Below are positions 29,036 through 38,740 of a stretch of DNA of 64,000 bases, piece after piece. The position numbers and the translations under genes are program-made. The notes beneath the pieces were generated by a model. That model was not told the DNA's origin, ran no database searches, and saw nothing but the letters and a program-made list of their open reading frames with translations. How positions within the stretch are numbered: the stretch's first letter is position 1; every line of letters starts with the position of its first letter. The stretch lies in the NCBI RefSeq assembly GCF_000316645.1, contig NC_019684.1, positions 6,397,501 through 6,461,500 on the forward strand, given 5' to 3'. The stretch comes from Nostoc sp. PCC 7524. GTDB lineage: Bacteria > Cyanobacteriota > Cyanobacteriia > Cyanobacteriales > Nostocaceae.

Positions 29036-29613
29036 ATAGTTAATAATTCTTGCCAAGAAAGGTTTGTCATTGTCTGAGGTCATGAGTAACAGGTAAAGAT
29101 TGCAGTTACCTCCTGGGTTGAGTGTGGCTGAATATAAACTGGAAACTTCCTCAGAAATGTATATTTGGTAAAGCAGTAGTTAAAGGACACTGGTGATGGT
29201 GTTTACACCCTGATCCAAGTGTCCAAATAGCAAGCTCAAAAAATCATCAATCTTCAATTTGAATTTTTGGTAAATTGTCAATGACACTTGTGGTAAGTTT
29301 GTTGATTTAGTGTCGCACTATATGTGAATTGCTCGAAAATTATATTTTTTCTCAACTACACCAGTGGTGATTATAGATACTGACGTAGTTTAGCTAAGTT
29401 TATTAAATTTGTTTAGCATCATAATATAAGCAAATTAAATAACAGATTCAGAATGTCCATCTTGGTAGGCATATCTTAAAAGTGAATATGCCAGATATTT
29501 AAAAGCGATCGCTAACTCCAGGAAAACCAGAGAATATAGAGAATATCTAGAAACACATCAGTACAGGGCAGAGGTTGATTAATTATTCAGTGCGGAGTCT
29601 AAGAATATACCAA
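29036..29613. other. Intergenic region, nothing recognised
   Basis: About 580 bases between the small lipoprotein and the gene at 29614. It has one HIP1 site (near 29505) and AT-rich stretches. No hairpin clearly ends the lipoprotein transcript. No tRNA or small RNA recognised. Confidence 0.45.
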
Positions 29614-29928
29614 ATGAAATGGATCAGGTTTTCTGTTTTGAGCCTTAGCATGAGTATTTTGGTGTGGTGTAGTAGCAATTTAGGCATAGTAGTCATGGCT
29701 ACTACACCACAAGAGGATATCCCAGAAGAAATCTTGCGAACAGAAATGATTATAGATGCGCGATCGCCTTTAGATGGCAAGCCCCTGACTCCCGCCGAAT
29801 ACGCCCAACTGCAAGAACAGTTACAAGTTAGTCCACCGCCAAAACTCAGTAACAATTTACGCCAAACCGTCTTTCTGTTACGGTTACGCAAAGCTTTACT
29901 TCAGTTTTTTCCATTTTTAGATTTGTAA
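29614..29928 (+). CDS. Small exported protein of unknown function
   Basis: 104 residues from the ATG at 29614 (MKWIRFSVLS). A longer frame from 29575 has a poor TTG start. Signal peptide about 1-28 (SILVWCSSNLGIVVMA) and then a short acidic domain: PEEILRTEMIIDARSPLDGKPLTPAEYAQLQEQLQ. The C-terminal part (VFLLRLRKALLQFFPFLDL) is amphipathic and hydrophobic. It sits 252 bases before glgB on the same strand. No family name known to me, though the LDGKPLTPAEYAQLQ segment looks conserved-type. Confidence 0.7.
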   Translation: MKWIRFSVLSLSMSILVWCSSNLGIVVMATTPQEDIPEEILRTEMIIDARSPLDGKPLTPAEYAQLQEQLQVSPPPKLSNNLRQTVFLLRLRKALLQFFPFLDL

Positions 29929-29933
29929 GAAAT

Positions 29934-30075
29934 TAGGCAATAGGGAATAGGCAATAGGCAATAGTCATGAGTTTTGCTAGCTTGCGGGTAGGCTTACGCC
30001 ATCGTCAGAGAAGCTAAAGCTACATCTCCTCCACTGCCCAATCCCCAAATCCCAATTCCCAATCCCAATGTCCCA
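29934..30075. repeat. STRR-rich gap before glgB
   Basis: GGCAATAGGGAATAGGCAATAGGCAATAG-type heptamers (29936-29964), a TAGCTTGCGGGTAGGCTTACGCC dispersed repeat word (split by one base from known variants), and CCCAATTCCCAATCCC heptamers near 30040-30070. Followed by AT-rich glgB promoter sequence to 30180. Confidence 0.7.
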
Positions 30076-30180
30076 TTCTGAGATACGATAACGGTGGCGA
30101 CAAAATTGCAAATAAATGTAAAGAATATATATATACAAAACCGAATTTAGTCAATCAGTTTATTCTACGTAGGTAGCTTA

Positions 30181-32475
30181 ATGTCCATGACCACGATCGC
30201 CCCTGAACAGGTTAATCGCATCGTTTGGAATCAGCATCATGATCCTTTTGAAATACTCGGTTCCCATCCCATAGAACAGAACGGTAAAAGCGTTTGGGCA
30301 GTGCGAGCTTACTTACCAAATGCTAGTGCTGCGTGGGTAGTTCTGCCGGAACAACGCCAAGAATACCCCATGCAAGCAGTACATCATCCCCATTTTTTTG
30401 AATGTACTATTGAAACTTCGGAACTCTCCAATTACCAACTACGGATTAAGGAAGGGGAACATGAGCGCGTCACTTATGATCCTTACGCTTTTCGTTCTCC
30501 GCGTTTAACAGATTTCGACTTGCATTTATTTGGTGAAGGTAATCATCATCGTATTTATGAAAAACTAGGCGCACACCTCACAGAAGTAGACGGTATTCAA
30601 GGCGTTTACTTTGCCGTTTGGGCCCCTAATGCTCGCAATGTTTCCGTACTAGGAGATTTCAACCAATGGGATGGACGGAAACACCAGATGCGTAAAGGGC
30701 CTACAGGGGTTTGGGAATTATTCATTCCTGAACTGGGGGTAGGTGTGCATTACAAATATGAAATCAAAAATTTTGATGGACATATTTACGAAAAAACTGA
30801 CCCCTATGGTTTCCAACAGGAACCTCGCCCGAAAACCGCATCTATTGTTACAGACTTAAATTCATATCAGTGGAGTGATGAAGATTGGCTAGAAAAGCGT
30901 CGTCACACTGATCCTCTAACCAATCCCATATCAGTTTACGAAGTTCACTTAGGTTCTTGGTTACACGCTTCTAGTGCAGAACCCGCTAAACTACCTAATG
31001 GTGAAACTGCGCCTGTAATTATTGCGGCGGAACTCAATCCAGGCGCACGCTTCCTGACTTATCGGGAACTAGCCGAGCGATTAATTCCCTACGTTAAGGA
31101 TTTGGGATATACCCATATAGAATTGTTACCCATTGCCGAGCATCCTTTTGATGGCTCTTGGGGTTATCAAGTAACAGGATACTATGCGCCTACTTCCCGT
31201 TTTGGTAGTCCAGAAGACTTTATGTATTTTGTGGACCAATGTCATCAAAACGGTATTGGGGTGATAGTTGATTGGGTTCCCGGTCACTTCCCGAAAGATG
31301 GACATGGTTTAGCTTTCTTTGATGGTACTCACCTATATGAACACGCAGATCCCCGCAAAGGTGAACATAAAGAGTGGGGAACTCTGGTGTTTAACTATAG
31401 CCGCAATGAAGTCCGCAACTTTTTAGTAGCAAATGCGCTGTTCTGGTTTGATAGATACCATATTGACGGTATTCGTGTTGATGCCGTCGCTTCTATGCTT
31501 TATCTTGACTATTGCCGTAAACCAGGAGAGTGGCTACCCAACGAGTACGGCGGTAGAGAAAACTTAGAAGCAGCCGATTTTCTACGTCAGGTCAATCATC
31601 TACTTTTCAGCTACTTCCCTGGTGTTGTTTCCATTGCGGAAGAATCCACTGCTTGGCCGATGGTTTCTTGGCCTACCTACACTGGAGGTTTAGGCTTTAA
31701 CCTGAAATGGAACATGGGTTGGATGCACGATATGCTGGATTACTTCAGCATGGACCCGTGGTTCCGCCAATTCCACCAGAACAATATCACCTTTAGTATG
31801 TGGTATCACCACAGCGAGAACTTCATGCTGGCTCTGTCTCACGATGAAGTCGTGCATGGTAAGAGCAATATCATTGGCAAAATGCCGGGAGACAGATGGC
31901 AGAAGTTAGCTAATGTCCGTTGTTTGTTTGCCTATATGTTCGCCCACCCAGGTAAGAAAACCATGTTTATGAGCATGGAATTTGGCCAGTGGAGTGAATG
32001 GAATGTCTGGGCTGATTTGGAGTGGGATTTGTTACAGTATGAACCACACCAACAATTGAAACAGTTCTTCCAAGAATTGAACCATCTCTACCGTGCAGAA
32101 CCAGCTTTGTACACCCTAGACTTTGCCAGAGAGGGGTTTGAGTGGATTGATTGTAGCGATAATCGCCACAGTGTAGCATCCTTCATCCGCCGTGACAAAG
32201 ATTCTGAGAACTTTATCGTGGTGGTTTGTAACTTTACTCCACAACCACACTCTCATTACCGCATCGGTGTACCAGAAAAAGGATTTTATACTGAGTTATT
32301 CAATAGTGATGCGCGTCAGTATGGCGGTAGCAACATGGGTAACTTAGGCGGTAAGTGGACAGATGATTGGTCAATGCACAATCGTTCCTATTCCCTGGAT
32401 TTATGTTTACCACCTTTGGGTGTGTTAATGCTCAAACTAGATCGGGAAAAAACAGCTGAGGCGCTAAAATCTTAA
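30181..32475 (+). CDS. glgB: 1,4-alpha-glucan branching enzyme
   Basis: 764 residues. N-terminal domain of about 115 residues ([12 protein letters not shown]), CBM48 near 120-215 ([24 protein letters not shown]), then the GH13 catalytic barrel. Catalytic residues lie in [12 protein letters not shown] (nucleophile Asp) and [10 protein letters not shown] (acid Glu), with HDEVVHGKS as the third acid region. C-terminal beta domain closes the protein. It makes alpha-1,6 branches in glycogen from linear chains. Length is usual for the cyanobacterial enzyme. It is monocistronic, ended by a hairpin at 32478. Confidence 0.97.
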   Translation: MSMTTIAPEQVNRIVWNQHHDPFEILGSHPIEQNGKSVWAVRAYLPNASAAWVVLPEQRQEYPMQAVHHPHFFECTIETSELSNYQLRIKEGEHERVTYDPYAFRSPRLTDFDLHLFGEGNHHRIYEKLGAHLTEVDGIQGVYFAVWAPNARNVSVLGDFNQWDGRKHQMRKGPTGVWELFIPELGVGVHYKYEIKNFDGHIYEKTDPYGFQQEPRPKTASIVTDLNSYQWSDEDWLEKRRHTDPLTNPISVYEVHLGSWLHASSAEPAKLPNGETAPVIIAAELNPGARFLTYRELAERLIPYVKDLGYTHIELLPIAEHPFDGSWGYQVTGYYAPTSRFGSPEDFMYFVDQCHQNGIGVIVDWVPGHFPKDGHGLAFFDGTHLYEHADPRKGEHKEWGTLVFNYSRNEVRNFLVANALFWFDRYHIDGIRVDAVASMLYLDYCRKPGEWLPNEYGGRENLEAADFLRQVNHLLFSYFPGVVSIAEESTAWPMVSWPTYTGGLGFNLKWNMGWMHDMLDYFSMDPWFRQFHQNNITFSMWYHHSENFMLALSHDEVVHGKSNIIGKMPGDRWQKLANVRCLFAYMFAHPGKKTMFMSMEFGQWSEWNVWADLEWDLLQYEPHQQLKQFFQELNHLYRAEPALYTLDFAREGFEWIDCSDNRHSVASFIRRDKDSENFIVVVCNFTPQPHSHYRIGVPEKGFYTELFNSDARQYGGSNMGNLGGKWTDDWSMHNRSYSLDLCLPPLGVLMLKLDREKTAEALKS

Positions 32476-32477
32476 TT

Positions 32478-32506
32478 TTTCAGGGTGGGCATTGCCCACC
32501 CTGAAA
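32478..32506. terminator. Bidirectional terminator between glgB and convergent gene
   Basis: 12-bp perfect stem TTTCAGGGTGGG / CCCACCCTGAAA with a CATTG loop. It lies between the glgB stop (32475) and the convergent gene's stop at 32516, with T-rich flank on the left side. Confidence 0.82.
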
Positions 32507-32515
32507 TGTTGCTGC

Positions 32516-33796
32516 TTAACGCTCAAGTGACTTGCGATCGCTAAAAGTCGCAACACACCATTCTATTCCCCTTTGTAATGGGTTGATACCAAATTTAATC
32601 ACTAATCTGACGGGACGAATCAGATAATAAAGACCAGAAAGCCAATTTGGTAACGGCAAAGCCACATAATCCTTATCTTTGGGAGTTAACGCAAATTGGC
32701 ACACAAATAGACATAGTAGCACTTTATATTTAAGGCTTTCTATAACTCTGAAATGAAAAGCTAAACGCCAAGACCAAAAAGACCTTTCAAAGACATCTAA
32801 AGGTGCATCAATTTGACTAAATAATCTTTGTTTTACTTCTGCTGCTAGTTTGGGAATAATTGAAGATGCTTGAATTCTTTGATTAACTGCTTCTGGTAGA
32901 TTAATTCCCTGGATATCCTGGGCTAAAAATAATCCTAATAACAGCATTCGTTCACAGTTTTGTTTCTTAGCCTCTTCCCATAGTTTTGACCATTGGATTT
33001 CAGGATGCGCTGTGATTAATTCCGCAAGATCGCAAATCCAAGATAATCTTTCCCATAAGTCTTTACAACCATGTACGCAGAGGTACAAAATTGAATCCTC
33101 TAGGGATAGTTGCAGGACATTAGCACCAGCAAGAGATATGGGCTGAAGACGTTCCCACAACTGATCAAATTTTGGCTTATAAGGAAAGTAAGTTGGTGTC
33201 AATTCCCAGTGCAGGTCTATATATACTATACCGTCATCACTAACCAAGGTGTATTCGCAAAATACTTCTTGCAGTTCATCTCGCGTTTCGGTTAAGTATT
33301 CCTCTAGTTGGTATTTTTGAGATTTCAATAGTTCTATGACTTTGGGGATATCTTGCTTTTGAACTAGAATGTCTAGGTCGCCAAATCTCCGTAGGGATAA
33401 ATTACCGTAAGCTGAACTTGCCAATATTGGCCCTTTGAAGGATATGGCGCGAATATTATTGGCTGCTAATAATTTGAGTATGTTGATGAGTCTGTGAGAA
33501 AGTAAGAGATTGTTCAGGGTAATTTTTTGGCAATTAGTTTGTAAATAAGCCAGAATACTGGGAGAAACTTTGTCTGGACAAGTGTTTTTCAAACTCATGT
33601 ACAGTAGCGGTTGTACTTTATGCCAGACGGCGATTTTGAACAGATAATTCCAGTCTATTTCTTCCTGTAGCAGCCGCTCAATTTTTGATGCTGTTTCTGG
33701 ACTAATTTTGGTTTTAGCACAGCAGATGAGTAATTCTGCTTCTTTGTTTGTGATCAGATTTGGTGCTGTCGCAGATATTTGAGGTAATGTAATCAT
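32516..33796 (-). CDS. Nucleotidyltransferase-fold protein (NTP_transf_5-like)
   Basis: 426 residues from the ATG at 33796; a TTG-started frame to 33829 is less likely. The core motif FKGPILASSAYGNLSLRRFGDLDILV (two strands plus GDLDIL) is the metal-binding G-x-D-x-D region of the uncharacterised nucleotidyltransferase family. An acidic strand YIDLHWELTP follows and gives a third acid. The rest is helical. Members of this group often lie in polysaccharide or lasso/RiPP clusters, but nothing like that is next to it here. Substrate unknown. Confidence 0.8.
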   Translation of the reverse strand: MITLPQISATAPNLITNKEAELLICCAKTKISPETASKIERLLQEEIDWNYLFKIAVWHKVQPLLYMSLKNTCPDKVSPSILAYLQTNCQKITLNNLLLSHRLINILKLLAANNIRAISFKGPILASSAYGNLSLRRFGDLDILVQKQDIPKVIELLKSQKYQLEEYLTETRDELQEVFCEYTLVSDDGIVYIDLHWELTPTYFPYKPKFDQLWERLQPISLAGANVLQLSLEDSILYLCVHGCKDLWERLSWICDLAELITAHPEIQWSKLWEEAKKQNCERMLLLGLFLAQDIQGINLPEAVNQRIQASSIIPKLAAEVKQRLFSQIDAPLDVFERSFWSWRLAFHFRVIESLKYKVLLCLFVCQFALTPKDKDYVALPLPNWLSGLYYLIRPVRLVIKFGINPLQRGIEWCVATFSDRKSLER

Positions 33797-34214
33797 TATT
33801 TTTGAGAACTGACTAGCTCTGTTAATCAAGCATAGGTAATAGGGAACAGGTGACAGAGAACAGAGAAAGATATTTATGTTCTTGTTGTGTGATTTGAAAA
33901 TCGGAAGTGGGGATTAGGTTTAGGGAAAAGACTTTTTCATGTTTGCTTGTGGGTTTTACCTGTGAGTGACTGTCTTGTATAAGTCTCTTCAAATAGGTTG
34001 GAATTAAATGTTTTGCAAAAAGTGATTAACAAAAACAATTATTTCATTAAGGAATAGGCTCTTATGTAAAAGTTTGATAAAATTTACGTCGGTAAAATTA
34101 CTTTTGTTAAGTATAAAATTATAATTTACCATCTATGCTGAATTATCTACCAAACAGTAGATGCAATTTGAACAGCATTTATGATTTTAAAATTCTCAAT
34201 GGTCTAAACTTGGT
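33797..34214. other. Intergenic region, one short STRR tract
   Basis: About 420 bases. A GGTAATAGGGAACAGGTGACAG-like tract (33835-33868, shown here in part) belongs to the STRR class. The rest is AT-rich with no gene, RNA or clear terminator. Confidence 0.5.
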
Positions 34215-35099
34215 TTAGATATAACGCCGCAACAATCCGATAAATATTTCAGGTGTTTCTAAATGGGGTAATACTCCGGCATCAGCGATCGCGTGAAATG
34301 CTCGAATTGCACTTATATTTAAATTAGCCAAGCGTCTTCCTAATTGGATGGTAGTAAACTGCGCCTGTTCGCCCCAAAAAAATACTGTAGGAATTGTTAG
34401 TTGCTGAATATACAAGCTTAAGTCAAAATACAGGTCGCCACGTAAAAATGCTAAAGCAGCAAATTTAGCATTAGGTTGTTGTGCAGAAGTTAAATAAGCT
34501 TGCACCATCTCTGGTGTGACGCGTTCTGGTTTGGTAAAGAGAAAACTTTGCAGAAAATTTCTCACTGCCATTTCATTTTCTGCCCCCAGGGCATAAATTA
34601 AATTGTCTAATAGGGGTGTATTAATTATTGCTAGTGGAAGTCTGCGTCCTGCACCTTGGCCAAAGTCATCAAACCCAGAAGGACATACCAAATACAAACT
34701 TTGAAATAACTCAGGTTGCTGAATTGCCAAGCGAATAGCCAAAGCAGCCGTCAGTGAAGAAGCTACCACTGTGACTGGTTGGTGACAAGTTTGGCTGATA
34801 AATTCTGCGATCGCTATAAGATAATCTTTAATCTGGTAATCTCTAACTGGATGAGCCGATTCGCCCCAACCAATTAAATCTGGGGCTAATATCCGGTGTG
34901 TAGGTGCAAAAGCTGGATAGACTTTCGACCATTCATAAGCAGAAGCCCCACCGCCAAAATTGTGTAAAAACAGTAACGGGGGTAACTCTTCAGTGTGATT
35001 ATCTAACCAAGGTGCAGCCGTTTGGGTATAGTAGACGATTTTCCCCAAAGATGTGTTGATAACTTTATGCCCAAAACCAGGAGGTTGAAACTGAAGCAT
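34215..35099 (-). CDS. Alpha/beta hydrolase
   Basis: 294 residues from the ATG at 35099 (MLQFQPPGFGHKVI). A longer frame to 35177 runs through heptamer repeats and is rejected. Core motifs: LLFLHNFGGGASAYEW (oxyanion region), RILAPDLIGWGESAHP, and a nucleophile-elbow region VVASSLTAALA. There the usual G-x-S-x-G reads A-S-S-L-T, so the glycines are replaced. Asp is probably in VFFWGEQAQF-adjacent loop, and His is in VLPHLETPE. Similar proteins are common in cyanobacteria. Substrate unknown; related folds include lipases and chlorophyll-cycle hydrolases. Confidence 0.83.
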   Translation of the reverse strand: MLQFQPPGFGHKVINTSLGKIVYYTQTAAPWLDNHTEELPPLLFLHNFGGGASAYEWSKVYPAFAPTHRILAPDLIGWGESAHPVRDYQIKDYLIAIAEFISQTCHQPVTVVASSLTAALAIRLAIQQPELFQSLYLVCPSGFDDFGQGAGRRLPLAIINTPLLDNLIYALGAENEMAVRNFLQSFLFTKPERVTPEMVQAYLTSAQQPNAKFAALAFLRGDLYFDLSLYIQQLTIPTVFFWGEQAQFTTIQLGRRLANLNISAIRAFHAIADAGVLPHLETPEIFIGLLRRYI

Positions 35100-35194
35100 A
35101 GTTAGGTAGGGAATAGGTGACAGGTGACAGGTTACAGGGTATGGAGAAGAAGCGGTTATGCTAAAGTCAAAATTCAAAATTCCGAAGAAATCAA

Positions 35195-35683
35195 TTATCC
35201 TCTAACTTGAGTTAATTGATTGAGGCGATCGCCACTGATATGGTAAGCTGCTCCAAAACCAATGACAAACCGACCCTCACTAGGAGTTAATTGGAAAATC
35301 CGAAAATCAGCTAAACCTTGTAACACTTCAATAATCTCGCCAAAACGTGAGCGAAATTGCTCCACAATTTGCTGCCAAGTTTCCGTTTCCCGCTCTATTA
35401 AACTAGCTGTACAATCAAAACTCAACCGCCGACGCGCAAAAATTTGATTAGTCTTGGCTTCATCCTCAATAAATAATACACATACATGAGGATTAGCATA
35501 AATATTTTTGGTATGAGTTGAAAGCCCACTAACGTAAATATAGATATTCTTAGAATCGTCCATCACAAACGGCGTATAACTAGCATTGGGAATTCCCTGT
35601 TCATTGACAGTGCTAATAATGACGCTTTCAAACTCCTGACAAAAACCTTCGTACTCAGCCTGAGCTTTTTCAACTTGGCTCAT
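35195..35683 (-). CDS. HugZ-like heme-utilisation / PNPOx-fold protein
   Basis: 162 residues, one split-barrel FMN-binding-like fold. The start reads QAEYEGFCQEFESVIISTVNEQG and continues PNASYTPFVMDDSKNIYIYVSGLSTHTKN. Then come CVLFIEDEAKTNQIFARRRL and the C-terminal RFVIGFGAAYHISGD, a hallmark of the HugZ group. HugZ enzymes break down heme and release iron. It lies upstream of the hydrolase gene on the same strand, 95 bases apart. A heme/siderophore uptake gene set lies at 41.9-45.1 kb, which fits functionally but is not adjacent. Confidence 0.83.
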   Translation of the reverse strand: MSQVEKAQAEYEGFCQEFESVIISTVNEQGIPNASYTPFVMDDSKNIYIYVSGLSTHTKNIYANPHVCVLFIEDEAKTNQIFARRRLSFDCTASLIERETETWQQIVEQFRSRFGEIIEVLQGLADFRIFQLTPSEGRFVIGFGAAYHISGDRLNQLTQVRG

Positions 35684-35734
35684 AAGTGAATCTCTGCCTC
35701 ATCAATTAAAAATTCAAAATTACAACCACCGTAA

Positions 35735-35900
35735 TTGACACTCCACCGCCCTATAAGGGCGGGGATTCTACATTCACCGACTCGCCGTTAGACGACAGGT
35801 TCGCACCCTTACGGGTTCGGCAGTCGCTCATGGGGGAGACCCCCAAGACCGCGCTGCCTCACCAATCGCCCAAGAGGGCAAATCTCCTGTAGCGTAAGTT
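35735..35900 (-). ncRNA. Probable omega RNA (reRNA) of the TnpB element
   Basis: In TnpB systems the guide RNA overlaps the 3' end of tnpB and runs to the element's right end. Here that region, read on the minus strand, has a GGGGG/CCCCC hairpin (35832-35844) spanning the stop codon region. Next comes an AACCCGTAAGGGT hairpin, then the terminal 7-bp hairpin at 35746-35762. The guide would be the flanking sequence below about 35735. Ends are inferred. Confidence 0.5.
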
Positions 35901-37039
35901 CCGGTATGCCCTACCGTACTGAGTCCTAACCTCAAAATGTTGATTGCTGCGTTGATGTCTCTGTCTTCCGTATATCCGCAATGTGGACAAACATGAGTCC
36001 TTGTAGACAGAGATTTCTTGACTTTTTCACCACAGTTAGAACAATTTTGACTGGTGTTATGGGGAGGAACAGCAACAGTTACCTTCCCATATTTATGAGC
36101 AAAATATTCCAACCACAGGCGAAAAGTGTACCAACCAGCATCAGAGATGGATTTAGCTAGATGTCGATTACGTACCAAACCCTTAACATTTAAATCTTCG
36201 TAAGCTACCAAGTCGTTAGATTGGATGACGGAGTATGCTAATCTCTTGCAATACTCTTTTCGCTGCCTACTTACTTTTAAATGCTTACGGGCATATCTAT
36301 TTCTAGCTTTGTGGTAATTGTTTGATTGTCTTTGCTTGGCTTTCTTTCTATCCCGACTGAACTTTTTGGATTTCTTGCGAGCAGCTCGTTTTAACTGCTT
36401 TTCTGACTTGCGGTAGAACTGGGGTATCGGTTCTACATTACCTTTGTTATCAGCAATGAAATACTTCAACCCTAAATCAATACCAACTAATTGGTTGGTG
36501 GGTTGAGTGTCTACTCTGACATCAACATCAACTGCAAATTGAGCGTAGTAACCATCAGCACGGCGTACTAATCGGACACGCTTGATTTGCTTGATGTCAT
36601 AGTAATTCAGGTCATAGGTTCCCTTTAATTTCAGAGTTCCAATTCCTTTCTTGTCAGAGAAAGTTATGGCTTTTCTTGTTTCTGAAAGCTTCCACCCAGT
36701 TGATTTGTATTCAACTGAACGGCAATTTTTCTTAAACTTCGGGAAACCCTTTTTACCTTTGATTTTCTTTTTACAGTTGTCGTAAAATCGAGCGATCGCA
36801 CTCCAAGAACGTTCTGCGGCAGACTGTCTAGCCATCGAGTTGAGTTCATCAGCAAAGGGAAACTCAGCAGCTAGCACAGCACAGTATTTATTCAAGGCGT
36901 ACTTATCTACTTTTGAATCTTTGTGATCCATCCAGTAGCGCAAGCACTTATTTTGAATGAATTGGCTAGTACGAATTGCTTCATCTATTGCCTGATATTG
37001 CTTATCTTTTCCCTTGAGCTTGAACTCGTAAACAATCAT
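35828..37039 (-). CDS. tnpB: TnpB RNA-guided nuclease
   Basis: 403 residues from the ATG at 37039; the frame can extend to a TTG at 37051. The N-terminal half has the helix-turn-helix-like and wedge parts. The RuvC residues are intact: Asp in LVGIDLGLKYF, Glu in LVAYEDLNVKGL and Asp in TEDRDINAAINI. A four-Cys zinc ribbon (CSNCGEKV ... CPHCGY) lies near 345-370. The family cuts DNA guided by omega RNA next to a TAM. The full-length frame suggests that it is active. It may have cargo-free spread only with help from a tnpA in trans. Confidence 0.88.
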   Translation of the reverse strand: MIVYEFKLKGKDKQYQAIDEAIRTSQFIQNKCLRYWMDHKDSKVDKYALNKYCAVLAAEFPFADELNSMARQSAAERSWSAIARFYDNCKKKIKGKKGFPKFKKNCRSVEYKSTGWKLSETRKAITFSDKKGIGTLKLKGTYDLNYYDIKQIKRVRLVRRADGYYAQFAVDVDVRVDTQPTNQLVGIDLGLKYFIADNKGNVEPIPQFYRKSEKQLKRAARKKSKKFSRDRKKAKQRQSNNYHKARNRYARKHLKVSRQRKEYCKRLAYSVIQSNDLVAYEDLNVKGLVRNRHLAKSISDAGWYTFRLWLEYFAHKYGKVTVAVPPHNTSQNCSNCGEKVKKSLSTRTHVCPHCGYTEDRDINAAINILRLGLSTVGHTGTYATGDLPSWAIGEAARSWGSPP

Positions 37040-37184
37040 AGTATCGACCAATTAATCACTTATTTATACTAATGCAAAGAGTATAAAGCCGTCCTGGAAG
37101 GACGGGGTTTTCAACCCAAATTTCTGATAACTGTTACATTTCGTTATGATGTAGCAAGACGATGTTGATGATGAGGACGCAATT

Positions 37185-38663
37185 GTGACAGATAAAAATC
37201 GTTCTCAATGGGACTTAGGTAGGTTTCTGGAAACCTTGACATATTTTGAAGTTATTCCTTTGCTTAACTGGGTACAGCAGTTAATCCAAGGTCGTCCGCA
37301 AGATTATCGACCCGATGGAGGGAAAAGCGTGGGTGTAGTCTTAGTAGCAGGTGCAACTGGTGGGGTTGGTAAACGTGTAGTCAAAAGACTTTTAGAAACA
37401 GGTGTAAAAGTTCGCGCATTGGTACGAGATATTGATAAAGCTAGGTCAATTCTTGGTCATGATGTTGACTTAGTATTGGCTGATATCACTAAGCCAGAAA
37501 CCTTAACGCCTGTAGTGATGGCTAATATTCAAGCTGTAATTTGTTGTACAGCAGTACGTGTCCAGCCAGTAGAGGGAGACACAGCAGATAGAGCTAAATA
37601 TTATCAAGGGGTGAAATTTTATCAGCCAGAAATTGTTGGTGATACTCCTGAAACAGTGGAATATCAAGGCGTAAAAAATTTAGTCGAAGCGGCAGCAAAA
37701 TACTTACCATCTGCCAATGAAAAACTCATATTTGATTTTACCAATCCCTCAATAGAGTTAAAAAATATTTGGGGTGCGCTGGATGATGTGGTGATGGGTG
37801 GTGTGAGTGCCAGTAATATTTTATTAGTAGAAAATACCGCTTTGTTTACTGGTAATGTCTCCACTGCTAACTCTGGAGGATTTGCATCTGTCAGAACTAA
37901 AAACTTTGATCCACCTTTTAATTTATCAGGCTATGAAGGTGTAGAATTACGCATCAAAGGTGATGGTCAGCGTTATAAAATATTTCTGAGGACGGATACT
38001 CAATGGGATAGTTTAGGCTACAGCTATTCTTTTGATACTGTTGCTGACACTTGGATTAATGTGCGTATTCCCTTTACAGATTTGATTCCTGTATTTAGAG
38101 CTAAATCTGTATCGAATGCGCCACCAATTGATACAAGTAAAATCAATTCTTTGCAATTGATGTTGAGTAAATTTGAGTATGATGGCGCGTTAAATCCCAA
38201 TTTCTCCCCTGGTAATTTTGCTTTACAGTTGGCATCAATTAAAGCCTATGGTGGTAGCAATACACCACAGTTTATTCTAGTCAGTTCCGCAGGTGTAACC
38301 CGTCCTGGTAGACCAGGAATTAATTTGGAGGATGAACCACCAGCCGTCAGGTTAAATGACCAATTGGGGGGAATTTTAACTTGGAAACTCAAAGGTGAAG
38401 ATAGTTTAAGAGCCAGTGGGATTCCTTATACAATTATTAGACCTTGTGCTTTAACGGAGGAAGTTGGAGGTAAAGCACTGATATTCGAGCAAGGTGACAA
38501 CATTAAAGGCAAAATTAGCCGGGAAGATGTAGCACAATTGTGTGTGCGATCGCTGCAACAACCACAGGCTTGTAATGTTACATTTGAAGTAAAGTCAGGG
38601 GAAAATATTGTTCAATTTATTGATTGGCCACAATTGTTTTCTAATTTAAAACCCGACCTGTAA
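37185..38663 (+). CDS. Atypical SDR with inserted CIA30 domain, HCF173-like
   Basis: 492 residues from a GTG start with GAGG upstream. Residues 50-175 form the N-terminal half of an NmrA-like SDR (VAGATGGVGKRVVKRL). A CIA30 domain is inserted at about 178-357 (IFDFTNPSIELKNIWGALDD, then a jelly-roll with FASVRTK and YKIFLRTDTQWD). The SDR fold resumes at 361 (PQFILVSSAGVTRPG, IPYTIIRPCALTEE). This nested layout is that of plant HCF173, needed for psbA translation, and of its cyanobacterial relatives. A role in photosystem II assembly is likely but unproven here. Next genes are unknown, petE and psbV. Confidence 0.87.
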   Translation: MTDKNRSQWDLGRFLETLTYFEVIPLLNWVQQLIQGRPQDYRPDGGKSVGVVLVAGATGGVGKRVVKRLLETGVKVRALVRDIDKARSILGHDVDLVLADITKPETLTPVVMANIQAVICCTAVRVQPVEGDTADRAKYYQGVKFYQPEIVGDTPETVEYQGVKNLVEAAAKYLPSANEKLIFDFTNPSIELKNIWGALDDVVMGGVSASNILLVENTALFTGNVSTANSGGFASVRTKNFDPPFNLSGYEGVELRIKGDGQRYKIFLRTDTQWDSLGYSYSFDTVADTWINVRIPFTDLIPVFRAKSVSNAPPIDTSKINSLQLMLSKFEYDGALNPNFSPGNFALQLASIKAYGGSNTPQFILVSSAGVTRPGRPGINLEDEPPAVRLNDQLGGILTWKLKGEDSLRASGIPYTIIRPCALTEEVGGKALIFEQGDNIKGKISREDVAQLCVRSLQQPQACNVTFEVKSGENIVQFIDWPQLFSNLKPDL

Positions 38664-38740
38664 ATAATGCAGCATGACACAAGTAGGGGAGATGAGGTAA
38701 TCAAAAACTTAAACCCCATCTCCCCCAAGGAGTTAATTCA

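Larger units (their letters stand above)
35735..37112 (-). mobile_element. IS605-superfamily (IS1341-like) element, tnpB only
   Basis: It carries one tnpB gene and no tnpA. The left end (at high coordinates) has the hairpin CCGTCCTGGAAGGACGG at 37089-37105. The right end has the hairpin CCGCCCTATAAGGGCGG at 35746-35762 next to TTGACA. These subterminal hairpins, rather than terminal inverted repeats, are typical of this superfamily. Exact ends are uncertain by several bases. Without tnpA it would depend on a transposase elsewhere. Confidence 0.8.

Noticed and set aside
35195..35447. Plus-strand frame opposite the HugZ-like gene
   Set aside because: It is antisense to a clear family member and has no support of its own.
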